Shown piece by piece: positions 6,753-13,541 of a stretch of 13,637 bases of DNA. Under the pieces are notes generated by a model. It made no database searches. It was not told the DNA's origin and worked only from the letters and a program-made list of their open reading frames with translations. The stretch is from the NCBI GenBank assembly GCA_038237665.1, contig JBBRYK010000075.1, positions 1-13,637 of the forward strand. Direction: 5' to 3'. How positions within the stretch are numbered: position 1 is the stretch's first letter; every line of letters begins with the position of its first letter. The position numbers were made by a program, and so were the translations under genes. Source of the stretch: JBBRYK01 sp038237665. GTDB lineage: Bacteria > Actinomycetota > Thermoleophilia > Gaiellales > Gaiellaceae.

Positions 6753-9700
6753 TCACAGGACCGCAGCCTCGCCCAGGAGCGCTTTCACCTCGGCGAAGAA
6801 ATCCGGCACCGGCTGCACGCGGTAGCCCGAGCCCAGCTCGAGCACGCGTGGGCCGGCCGAGGTCTCGAGCGCAACGATCACCGGGGCCTCGCCGGGGAAG
6901 TCCTTCACGAGCGAGGCCAACTCGCCGATCAGGCCGGCGGGGGCCTTGCGCGCATCCACCTTCAGCCGAACCTCGCGGCGCTCGGGGATCGCCTCGAACG
7001 CGGTCACCTCGAGCGCGATCAGCTTCGTATCACCCGCCTGCTTGTGGTCGACGCGGCCCTTGACGACCAGGATGCGGTCGACCTCGCAGAGCTCTCTCGA
7101 GGACGCGTACACCGAGTTGAAGACGACCGTGTCGGCGGAGCCCGTGAAATCGTCGAGCCGCAGGAAGACCATCGGCTCACCCTTCTTCGTGGTCATCGCG
7201 CGCAGCTCGCCGACGATGCCTCCGACGGTCACGACCTCACCGTCGCGGCGGCGCTCCAGCTCCGAGAGCGCACAATCGGTCTTGCGCCGGAGCTGCTCGC
7301 GGATGCCCGTCAGCGGGTGCTCCGAGACGTAGAGACCGAGCGTTTCCTTCTCGAGGCGGAGAAGATCGGCCTTGTCGAACTCGCCCGAGGGAATCGCCGG
7401 GTGCTGTCGCGGCCGTTCGGCGACCGTGTCGCCGAGGTCGAAGATCGATCCCTGGCCGGCGAGGCGGTCGGCCTGCTGGCGCCCGCCCCAGGCCACGGCG
7501 GTGTCGAGCACCTCGAGCATGCCTTTGCGGGGCGCGGCGTCGAGCGAGTCGAGCGCGCCGGCCTTGACGAGCGACTCCAGCGCCCGCTTGTTCACCATCT
7601 GCGGGTCGACCCGCTCGGTGAAGTCCCAGATCGAGGCGAACGGTCCGCCCTCCTCCCGCGCAACCGCGATCGCCCGCGCGGCCGAGTCGCCCACGTTCTT
7701 GACCGCGTTCAGGCCGAAGCGGATCTTCCCGTCGACGACGGCGAAGTCGTAGGCCGAGGCGTTGACGTCCGGCGGCTCGACCTCGATCCCCATCTCGTGA
7801 CAGGCGTTGACGTAGAAGGGCACGCGGTCCTTGGTGTTCATCACGGACGAGATCAGCGCGGCCATGTACTCGTGCGCATGGTTCGCGCGCAGGTAGGCCG
7901 TGCGGTAGGCGATCAGCGCGTAACAGGCGGCGTGTGACTTGTTGAAGGAGTAGTCCTGCGCCTGTTCCATGTCCTTCCAGAGCTGGTTGGCGACCGCCGG
8001 CGTCACGCCGTTCTGGGCGCAGCCCTCGAGGAACTTGTCCTTGAGGGAGGCCATCAACGAGTGGATCTTCTTGCCGATCGCCTTGCGAAGATCGTCCGCC
8101 TCCGCCGGCGTGAACCCGGCCAGTTGCTTGGCGATCTCCATGTACTGCTCCTGGTAGATGCAGATGCCGTACGTCGACTCGGTCAGCGGGCGGAGTCGCT
8201 CGTCGAGGTAGGTGGGCTGCTCGCTCCCGGCCTTGCGCTTGCCGTAGACCGGGATGTAGCCCATCGGGCCGGGCCGGTAGAGGGCGACCAGCGCGACGAG
8301 GTCCTCGAACTCGGTCGGCTTCACCTGGCGAAGCGCTTCGCGCATGCCGCTGGACTCGAACTGGAAGACGCCGGCCGCGTCTCCGCGCGCGAGCATCTCG
8401 TACGTCTTGCGGTCGTCGAGCGGGAGCTTTTCGATGTCGAGGCCGGGAACGAGCTCGAGCGTCTTGTCGATCACGTCGAGGTTCCTCAGGCCCAGGAAGT
8501 CGATCTTCAGGAGGCCCAGCGCTTCGACGTCGCCCATCGAGAACTGGGTCACCAGCTCCTGGTCTGCGCCCTTCTGCTGGAGGGGGACGTAGTCGGTCAG
8601 CGGCCGGTCGCCGATGACGACCCCGGCGGCGTGGATCGAGTCCTGCCGGACGAGCCCTTCGAGCGGCTTCGCGAGATCGACGATCTCTCTCACGATCGGG
8701 TCGGCGTCGTAGGCCTGCTTCAGCTCGGAGCCGGGTTTCATGCAGTCGTCGAGGTAGACCTTCACGCCTTCCGGAATCAGCTTCGCGATCTTGTCGACCG
8801 TCCCGTAAGGGATGTCGAGCACGCGCCCGGCGTCGCGAACGGCGGCGCGGGCCATCATCGTGCCGAAGGTGATGATCTGCGCGACCCGGTCGCGGCCGTA
8901 CTTGTCGGCCACGTAGTTGATCACGCGCTCGCGGCCGGCGACCGAAAAGTCGATGTCCATGTCGGGCATGGACTTCCGGCCGGGGTTGAGGAAGCGCTCG
9001 AACAGCAGGCCGTACCGCATCGGGTCGACGTCGGTGATCTCCAGGGCGTAAGCGGCGAGCGACCCGGCGGCCGACCCTCGGCCCGGGCCGACGCTGACAC
9101 CGTGAGTCTTGGCGAAATGGATGAAGTCCCAGACGATCAGGAAGTAGTCGGCAAAGCCCATTTCCCTGATCGTCTTGAGCTCGAAGCGAAGGCGCTCCTG
9201 CAACTCCGAAGTGACCGTTTCGTAGCGCTTTTGCAGGCCTTTCTCGCACAGCTCGACCAGATAGTCGAAGGCATCACGGTTGTCCGGAACGGGGAACTTC
9301 GGAAGCAGGATTCCCCCGAGCTCGAGCTCGACGTTGCACCGCTCGGCGATCGCGAGTGTCCGCCTGAGGGCCTCCTCGTGGCCGGGAAAGTCGCCGGCCA
9401 TCTCCTCGGGCGTCTTGAAGAAGAACTGGTCGGTGTCGAACTTCCAGTGGTCCGGGTTCTTCAGCGAGTCGCCGGACTGGATGCAGAGGAGCGCCTCGTG
9501 CGCGCGCGCATCGTCATGGTTGAGGTAGTGGACGTCGCCTGTTGCCACCAGAGGCAACCTGGCGTCCTGGGAGAGCTTGACCAAGAGCGGGTTGATTCGC
9601 TGCTGCGCCTCGAGCCCGGCGTTTTGGAGCTCGACGTAGGTCGAGTCGCGGCCGAAGATCTGCGCGAGCCGATCGAGGTCGGCGGCAGCGTCCTGGGCGC

Positions 9701-10142
9701 GGTTCTCCTCGAGAGCCTTGCAGACCCGTCCGGACAGGCAGCCCGAGAGGGCAATGAGCCCGGCGCTGTGGGTTTCGAGCAGCTCCCAGTCAACCCTGGG
9801 CTTGTAGTAGTAGCCCTCGAGATAGCCCGCCGAGGCGAGCTTGATCAGGTTCCCGTAGCCCTCGTTCGTCTCCGCCAGGAGCGTCAGGTGGGCGTACCCC
9901 TTCGTCTGGGCCCGGCGGTCGTCGGCGACGTAGACCTCGCAACCGATGACCGGCTTGACCCCGACCTTCTTCGTCTCGCGGTAGAGCTCCACAGCGCCCG
10001 CTAGTGAGCCATGGTCGGTGAGCGCGACCGCCGGCATCTCGAGCTCGGCCGCCCGAGCCGCGAGCCCGGGAATGCGGCAAGCCCCGTCGAGGATCGAGTA
10101 CTCGGAGTGGACATGGAGGTGGACGAACGGAGCCTCGGGCAC
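6753..10142 (-). CDS. dnaE: DNA polymerase III alpha subunit (replicative, DnaE1 type)
   Basis: This is the catalytic subunit of the chromosomal replicase, 1129 residues. The N-terminal PHP domain starts HLHVH (8-12) and keeps the expected metal ligands H10, H12, D19, H44 (TDHG), E69 (GCEVY), C135 (SGCLSG), D203 and H205 (GDVHYL). This suggests a working proofreading exonuclease, as in mycobacterial DnaE1. The polymerase core has PDMDID at 393-398, giving catalytic D394 and D396, and KIDFLGLRNL with D548 as the third. HhH motifs follow, then a clamp-binding-like QGSIFDL at 897-903. An OB fold at about 965-1010 (VTVGGIVGELRAM, then FLRLDDFTGSADTVVF) precedes the C-terminal domain. The GTG at 10142 is chosen because it puts PHP at the usual distance from the start; the GTG at 10178 would add 12 residues. 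Neither has a clear ribosome-binding site. A TACACT on the coding strand (10153-10158) could be a -10 element giving a near-leaderless transcript. Confidence 0.97.
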   Translation of the reverse strand: MPEAPFVHLHVHSEYSILDGACRIPGLAARAAELEMPAVALTDHGSLAGAVELYRETKKVGVKPVIGCEVYVADDRRAQTKGYAHLTLLAETNEGYGNLIKLASAGYLEGYYYKPRVDWELLETHSAGLIALSGCLSGRVCKALEENRAQDAAADLDRLAQIFGRDSTYVELQNAGLEAQQRINPLLVKLSQDARLPLVATGDVHYLNHDDARAHEALLCIQSGDSLKNPDHWKFDTDQFFFKTPEEMAGDFPGHEEALRRTLAIAERCNVELELGGILLPKFPVPDNRDAFDYLVELCEKGLQKRYETVTSELQERLRFELKTIREMGFADYFLIVWDFIHFAKTHGVSVGPGRGSAAGSLAAYALEITDVDPMRYGLLFERFLNPGRKSMPDMDIDFSVAGRERVINYVADKYGRDRVAQIITFGTMMARAAVRDAGRVLDIPYGTVDKIAKLIPEGVKVYLDDCMKPGSELKQAYDADPIVREIVDLAKPLEGLVRQDSIHAAGVVIGDRPLTDYVPLQQKGADQELVTQFSMGDVEALGLLKIDFLGLRNLDVIDKTLELVPGLDIEKLPLDDRKTYEMLARGDAAGVFQFESSGMREALRQVKPTEFEDLVALVALYRPGPMGYIPVYGKRKAGSEQPTYLDERLRPLTESTYGICIYQEQYMEIAKQLAGFTPAEADDLRKAIGKKIHSLMASLKDKFLEGCAQNGVTPAVANQLWKDMEQAQDYSFNKSHAACYALIAYRTAYLRANHAHEYMAALISSVMNTKDRVPFYVNACHEMGIEVEPPDVNASAYDFAVVDGKIRFGLNAVKNVGDSAARAIAVAREEGGPFASIWDFTERVDPQMVNKRALESLVKAGALDSLDAAPRKGMLEVLDTAVAWGGRQQADRLAGQGSIFDLGDTVAERPRQHPAIPSGEFDKADLLRLEKETLGLYVSEHPLTGIREQLRRKTDCALSELERRRDGEVVTVGGIVGELRAMTTKKGEPMVFLRLDDFTGSADTVVFNSVYASSRELCEVDRILVVKGRVDHKQAGDTKLIALEVTAFEAIPERREVRLKVDARKAPAGLIGELASLVKDFPGEAPVIVALETSAGPRVLELGSGYRVQPVPDFFAEVKALLGEAAVL

Positions 10143-10181
10143 GGGGAAGGACAGTGTAGGCCGGTCGCAGGACCGCACCCG

Positions 10182-10201
10182 AGCGCCGCGACGGCGGCGC
10201 T
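10182..10201 (-). terminator. Perfect 8-bp hairpin after the 127-aa gene, upstream of dnaE
   Basis: AGCGCCGC and GCGGCGCT flank a 4-nt loop with no mismatches, overlapping the TAG stop (10200-10202) of the upstream hypothetical gene. There is no U tract after it on the minus strand, so it is not a canonical intrinsic terminator; actinomycetes often use such U-less hairpins. It could end transcription of the hypothetical pair or shape the 5' end of a dnaE read-through transcript. Confidence 0.45.
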
Positions 10202-10583
10202 ATCCGAGCTCGGGCCGAGGCCATGGTTCGAACCCCATCGTCAGGAGATTTCCCTTTGCGTGGTCGGCGAGTTCGGCGCCGAGCCGCCGCACGACGGCCT
10301 TCGCGATCGCGCTGCGCGGCCCGCGCTCCTCGACGTCAGCGAGCGCGGCGCCGGCGTTGGGCACACCGCGCTCCTGCGCTCGCGCGAGTGCCATCTTCAA
10401 CGGCACGTCGAGCCCATCGGCCCACAGGTCGGGGGTCATGCGGTTGGTCTCGCGGCGGATGTCGCGCTCGTCGCCCTTGTCGATCGCGAACGAGACGAAG
10501 CTGAGGCAGGCGTGGCAGATGCCGATGTCGTGGACGGATAGCTCGAGGTGGGCGGCGAGCTGATCGGCGATCTCGGCATTCAC
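10200..10583 (-). CDS. Hypothetical protein (127 aa) with CHAC motif, coupled to the 93-aa gene
   Basis: I do not recognise this protein. It starts at GTG 10583, whose bases overlap the TGA of the preceding gene as GTGA, with a GAGGAG ribosome-binding site 5 nt upstream. Both features favour this start over the longer Arg/Ala-rich extension to 10934, which reads the neighbour in another frame. The soluble product is helical: NAEIADQLAAHLELSVHDIG, then C22-H-A-C25 in GICHACLSFVSFAIDKG, an Asp/Glu/Arg-rich turn (DERDIRRETNRM), a helix around PLKMALARAQERGVPNAG, and ADHAKGNLLTMGFEPWPRPELG at the end. The two cysteines could form a disulfide or half a metal site; no second cysteine pair exists. 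It ends 57 nt before dnaE with a hairpin between. Function unknown. Confidence 0.72.
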   Translation of the reverse strand: MNAEIADQLAAHLELSVHDIGICHACLSFVSFAIDKGDERDIRRETNRMTPDLWADGLDVPLKMALARAQERGVPNAGAALADVEERGPRSAIAKAVVRRLGAELADHAKGNLLTMGFEPWPRPELG

Positions 10584-10861
10584 CTCGGCTCCTCGTTGAC
10601 GCGCGTGGCGGCGGCTGGCTTCTCGGTCGCGCTCCGACCACGCCGGCGTCGGGGGGGTCGGGGCCGGAGCGGCGTGCCATCGAGCCCCGGAGCCGGATGG
10701 CCCAGCTCGCGCCGAAGCCGCTCGATCAGCTCGGAGGCGCGCTCGCGCGTCTCGGGAAACTGTTCGCCGGCCTTGTCGCAGAGCACGCGCGCGAGCGCGT
10801 AGACCTGCCGCACGGTCGGCGGCGCGCCCTGCGACCTCAACCCTGACCCGTTCTCGTCCAT
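10580..10861 (-). CDS. Hypothetical small basic protein (93 aa), DUF3072-like pattern
   Basis: The ordered part is TVRQVYALARVLCDKAGEQ (16-34) continuing through FPETRERASELIERLRREL, two predicted helices. The pattern Q..YL..L...AGE.FP.T..EAS..I..L resembles the short helical module of DUF3072-type actinobacterial proteins; this is pattern recollection and weak. Residues 55-93 are a disordered, strongly basic tail (RPRPPRRRRGR) suited to nucleic-acid contact, ending TRVNEEPR. The ATG at 10861 has no clear ribosome-binding site; nothing better is available upstream. The stop overlaps the next gene's GTG by 4 bp, so the pair is translationally coupled and probably functions together. Codon bias in the third position fits a real gene. 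Confidence 0.68.
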   Translation of the reverse strand: MDENGSGLRSQGAPPTVRQVYALARVLCDKAGEQFPETRERASELIERLRRELGHPAPGLDGTPLRPRPPRRRRGRSATEKPAAATRVNEEPR

Positions 10862-10964
10862 GGCGGCAGTGAAGCGGAAGAACTGTCACGTGTCTGTGCC
10901 CGATGTGTGACGAAATACGCGTCTCCGGGACCACGGCTAGCGGGCTTGGAAACGCCGGCGAGAA
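10862..10964. other. Intergenic gap with weak inverted repeat
   Basis: About 100 bp separate the 93-aa gene from the downstream end of the SDR gene. GTCAC (10885-10889) and GTGAC (10907-10911) form an inverted repeat with a 17-bp spacer. It could be an operator for the 93-aa gene, but 5-bp arms are near chance. No convincing -35/-10 pair was found. Confidence 0.2.
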
Positions 10965-10980
10965 GAAGCGCTAGCGCTTC
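10965..10980 (-). terminator. 16-bp perfect palindrome over the SDR stop codon, probable weak terminator
   Basis: GAAGCGCTAGCGCTTC is a perfect palindrome with the SDR TAG stop at its centre. On the minus strand it can fold to a 6-bp GAAGCG/CGCTTC stem with a CTAG loop, followed by TTCTC, a short pyrimidine run. This is a plausible end for the 73-aa/SDR transcription unit, though the U tract is poor. Confidence 0.45.
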
Positions 10981-11702
10981 GGGAGATCGATCACCTGCTG
11001 GGCCGCACCGCCGTCGATCAGGTAGCTGACGCCCGTGATGTAGCTCGCCTCGTCCGAGCAGAGGAACGCGACCAGGGCGGCGACCTCGTCCGGGCGGCCG
11101 GGGCGGCCCAGCGGGATCTCCGGGGAGAGCGCCTCGGCCTCGGTGTTCCGCTCGGTGGCGATCGCACCCGGGGCGACGGCGACGACACGGATGCCGAGCG
11201 GGGCAAGCTCGAGGGCGAGCGCGCGGGTCTGCATGCCGAGCGCGGCCTTCGCGGAGGCGTACACCGAAAAGCCGGGACGCGGCGTCGTCTCGTGGATCGA
11301 GGTGATGTTCACGATCACGCCGCCGTCCTTCATGTGTCGGGCTGCCTCCTGGGAGGCCAGAAACGGGGCGCGGACGTCGACGGCAAACGTCAGGTCGAAC
11401 TGCTCGGCCGTCAGCTCGAGCGCGGGGCCCGAGGTCGAAAGACCGGCGTTGTTGACGAGGACGTCGAGGCGGCCGAGCGCCTCGACGGCCTCGCCGACGA
11501 GACGCGCGGGCACGCCGGGGTCGGCCAGGTCGCCCGAGATCCAGTGGACGCGGCCCAGGTGGGCGAGCCGGTGGAAGGCCTCCTGCTTGTCGGGTTCCCG
11601 GTCACCCGTCGCGTAGGCAAGGGCATAGCCGTCCTGAAGCAGCCGCTGTGCGATCGCATAGCCGATGCCGCTGTTGGCACCGGTAACGAGGGCGACCCTC
11701 AT
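10971..11702 (-). CDS. Short-chain dehydrogenase/reductase (classical SDR)
   Basis: This NAD(P)H-dependent oxidoreductase has unknown substrate. The 243-residue product shows every classical SDR signature: TGANSGIG at 7-14 for cofactor binding, NNAG at 84-87, catalytic S135 in NITS, and Y148-A-S-A-K152 (13 residues after the serine, as expected). VAPGAIATE follows, and GVSYLIDGGAA lies near the C-terminus. The overall form recalls glucose 1-dehydrogenase or 3-oxoacyl-ACP reductase-like members, but substrate cannot be assigned. The ATG at 11702 gives the standard short N-terminus and has AGGA about 9 nt upstream; an ATG at 11711 would add three residues. It lies 21 nt after the 73-aa membrane-protein gene and is probably co-transcribed with it. 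Unlike the SDR-fold protein at 3349-4062, its active site is intact. Confidence 0.93.
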   Translation of the reverse strand: MRVALVTGANSGIGYAIAQRLLQDGYALAYATGDREPDKQEAFHRLAHLGRVHWISGDLADPGVPARLVGEAVEALGRLDVLVNNAGLSTSGPALELTAEQFDLTFAVDVRAPFLASQEAARHMKDGGVIVNITSIHETTPRPGFSVYASAKAALGMQTRALALELAPLGIRVVAVAPGAIATERNTEAEALSPEIPLGRPGRPDEVAALVAFLCSDEASYITGVSYLIDGGAAQQVIDLPKR

Positions 11703-11723
11703 CCCCGCCATCCTAGGGTGCGG

Positions 11724-11945
11724 CTACTGCTGGTTCTGCCCGTCGCCGCCGGAGCTGCGGCGCCAGAAGAGGAGCGCTCCGCCGAGCGCGGCCAGCCCCG
11801 CGACGAGGGCGGGCTTGCTGGTGCGACGCGTGCCTCCTCCGCCGATGCCCGGTACGACGGCTTTCGCCTTTCGCTTGATGATCCGCTTGCCGACCTTCCA
11901 TACCGCCCAGCCCAGTACAGCGTTGCGCTTCTTCATGATTCCCAT
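11724..11945 (-). CDS. Small single-pass membrane protein (73 aa), hypothetical
   Basis: A strong ribosome-binding site (GGAAGGAG, rc of 11950-11957) 4 nt upstream of the ATG and a matching promoter further up support this as a real gene. The N-terminal half is highly basic (MKKRNAVLGWAVWKVGKRII, then KRKAKAVVPG at about 24-33), followed by a glycine run (34-38). PALVAGLAALGGALLFW (45-61) is a probable transmembrane helix ending in WRR, and the tail is polar (SSGGDGQNQQ). By the positive-inside rule both flanks are basic, so orientation is unclear. It resembles small membrane proteins scattered in high-GC actinomycetes, with no known function. It sits 78 nt downstream of the sigma-factor gene and 21 nt before the SDR start. 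Confidence 0.78.
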   Translation of the reverse strand: MGIMKKRNAVLGWAVWKVGKRIIKRKAKAVVPGIGGGGTRRTSKPALVAGLAALGGALLFWRRSSGGDGQNQQ

Positions 11946-11966
11946 TGGGCTCCTTCCGTTAGGGCG

Positions 11967-11995
11967 AGGCTACCCCTGCGGACACCGTGCGTAAA
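11967..11995 (-). promoter_or_regulatory. Candidate housekeeping promoter for the 73-aa/SDR unit
   Basis: On the minus strand TTTACG (11990-11995) and TAGCCT (11967-11972) are separated by exactly 17 bp. The -35 matches TTGACA at 4 of 6; the -10 fits the actinomycete TAnnnT form. A start about 7 nt after the -10 gives a roughly 15-nt leader containing the ribosome-binding site. A short GGCGC/GCGCC hairpin (12001-12013) just upstream may end the sigma transcript. Confidence 0.5.
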
Positions 11996-12023
11996 CCAGA
12001 GGCGCTATGCGCCCGCCTTGCGT

Positions 12024-13490
12024 TCACTCGCCGTGCTTGTCCTTCCCGTTGCCGCCGCCGTTGCCTTGCTGGTCGGCGGGTGGCGCGGCAGGGATCTGGG
12101 CGGGGCTCTCGTCCCTGTTCTTCTCGCGCTCGCCGACCGAGCCGCGGCCGTTACCGCCGCCTCCCTGCTCGTTGGGAGGAGCGGTCTCGCTCCGGCCCCG
12201 CTCCTTCGCCTTGTTCTTCGAGCCCTGCTCGCCGCGGGCAATACCAACCGCGGGCCGGTCGGGCTTGGTCTTGCCGCGGGCCGTGCGCTCGCTGCGGGCG
12301 AGGCCGGACTCCGAGCTCGAGTCGCCGCCGCGTTCGGCGCGGTTGCGGTTGGGGTTGCTGCGCTCGTCTGCGCTGGACTGCTGCTGCACGGCGACCAGGG
12401 CGACGTCTTTGCGCGGCTTCGTCTTGTGCTGCTTCTGCTTCTTCTGCCCCTGAACCTGCGGCCTCGTTCTGGGCGCCGTCGGGACGGGCCTGGCGACGGA
12501 CGGGGCTCGTTGCATGAGTACCGAGGCCGCGCTCGGCGCCGGTGCGGGCTGGTTGGCGCGGGTGAAATGAACGCGGGGGCGCAGGCTCGGCTTCGTGTCG
12601 GCCCTCGCGACGCCGGGCTTCTTCGAGTGCCACGGCGGATGCTTGACCCCCTCGTAGCCGACGCCGCCGGCGACTGCCACGGCGGTGACAACCGCGACGG
12701 CCTTTGCGCTCAAGCCGAAGCCGGTGGTTGCAGCTCCCGCTCCGACGGCCGCGCCGGCTCCGAGGCCCGCTCCGCCACCGCCGAAGAAGGAAGCAAGCGA
12801 GGAGGGGAGCGGGATCGCCGCGAGCCCCTTCCAGGCGGCCCGTTGCCCGCGCTGGCTGCGGTCGAACGCCGCGCACTCCTTGCACTCCCGCAGGTGGGCG
12901 CGGAGCGGGCCGCGATCGGCGCGCGCCAGGCGGCCGTCGAGCCGGCGCGAGAGCGCGAGCTCAGCCTCCTGGCAGGTGAGGCTTCCCTCGAGCTGCTCGC
13001 GAAGCGCGCGGCGGGCGCGGAAGAGCAGCGTTTCGACGGCGCTGACGGAGATGTGCAGCGCCTCCGCAATCTCGCCGTAGGAGCGGCCTTCGAGCTCGCG
13101 CAGCACGAGGGCGGAGCGCTGGCTGAAGGCCAGGTGGCCGAGCGCACGGGTCAGGTCCGCGGCGCTCGGGCCCTCGGATTCCACGGGGGCGGCCTCGGCG
13201 ACGTTCTCGTTGAAGGCGACCTCGGCAGGCCGCCGGGTTGCCTGGCGGAAGCGCTGGCGGCAGACGTTGTGGGCAATCGCGATCAGCCAGTTCTGGGGCT
13301 TCTGCGGCCGCTCGCCGCGCTGGAACGCGCGGTAGGCATTGAGGAAGGTGGTCTGGGTCACGTCCTCGGCGTCAGCAGGGTTGCGAAGAACCGCGAGCGA
13401 GTAGCGGTAGACGTCCCCGGCGTGGCGCCGGTAGATGCGCTCGAAGGCGCGGTCGGTCAAGCGCGCCCGCGGCGCGAGGAGCGGCGTCAT
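12024..13490 (-). CDS. ECF-type RNA polymerase sigma factor fused to zf-HC2 anti-sigma domain, membrane helix and long low-complexity tail
   Basis: The 488-residue product joins a transcription initiation factor and its likely inhibitor. Residues 16-83 are sigma region 2 (FERIYRRHAGDVYRYSLAVL, PADAEDVTQTTFLNAYRAF, NWLIAIAHNVCRQRF). Residues 113-169 are region 4 (HLAFSQRSALVLRELEG, then SYGEIAEALHISVSAVETLLFRARRALREQL). The zf-HC2 anti-sigma finger spans about 171-209, with ligands C173, H199, C203 and C206 in HLRECKEC. A Gly/Ala-rich linker leads to one hydrophobic helix, 262-279 (AKAVAVVTAVAVAGGVGY), then 209 residues of Lys/Arg/Gln/Asn/Gly/Pro-rich tail, likely disordered and, with sigma in the cytoplasm, outside the membrane. 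Ordinary ECF factors are about 170-200 residues and their anti-sigmas are separate. Fused ECF groups are known, so novelty lies in this particular tail and context. The ATG at 13490 has no visible ribosome-binding site. Activation by proteolytic release is inferred. Confidence 0.9.
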   Translation of the reverse strand: MTPLLAPRARLTDRAFERIYRRHAGDVYRYSLAVLRNPADAEDVTQTTFLNAYRAFQRGERPQKPQNWLIAIAHNVCRQRFRQATRRPAEVAFNENVAEAAPVESEGPSAADLTRALGHLAFSQRSALVLRELEGRSYGEIAEALHISVSAVETLLFRARRALREQLEGSLTCQEAELALSRRLDGRLARADRGPLRAHLRECKECAAFDRSQRGQRAAWKGLAAIPLPSSLASFFGGGGAGLGAGAAVGAGAATTGFGLSAKAVAVVTAVAVAGGVGYEGVKHPPWHSKKPGVARADTKPSLRPRVHFTRANQPAPAPSAASVLMQRAPSVARPVPTAPRTRPQVQGQKKQKQHKTKPRKDVALVAVQQQSSADERSNPNRNRAERGGDSSSESGLARSERTARGKTKPDRPAVGIARGEQGSKNKAKERGRSETAPPNEQGGGGNGRGSVGEREKNRDESPAQIPAAPPADQQGNGGGNGKDKHGE

Positions 13491-13493
13491 CGA

Positions 13494-13522
13494 CTACTAG
13501 TGCGGCCTTTCGTAACGTTGCA
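13494..13522 (-). promoter_or_regulatory. Candidate ECF-like promoter upstream of the sigma gene
   Basis: On the minus strand TGCAAC (13517-13522) carries the AAC core typical of ECF -35 elements, and TAGTAG (13494-13499) follows after 17 bp. The ATG begins 3 nt after that, so the transcript would be leaderless or nearly so, consistent with the missing ribosome-binding site. If real, it suggests autoregulation. A TTTCG/CGAAA inverted repeat overlaps it, which could instead be an end structure of the upstream gene. Confidence 0.25.
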
Positions 13523-13541
13523 CCCGAAACGTGTTCATCGG

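Noticed and set aside
7237..9249. 670-residue minus-strand frame inside dnaE
   Set aside because: Out-of-frame reading of dnaE on the same strand; almost entirely Arg/Ala/Gly/Pro, a typical high-GC artefact.
8061..10004. 647-residue plus-strand frame
   Set aside because: Antisense shadow of dnaE, with Val/Glu/Leu/Asp-rich sequence and no motif; dnaE itself is unmistakable.
10884..10911. GTGACA as a -35 element and the CACGTG core as a regulator site
   Set aside because: The -35-like hexamer has no -10 at the proper spacing toward the 93-aa gene, and the inverted-repeat arms are only 5 bp.
12001..12013. GGCGC/GCGCC hairpin after the sigma gene as a terminator
   Set aside because: Only 5 bp, 3-nt loop, no U tract; too common in such GC-rich DNA to call on its own.
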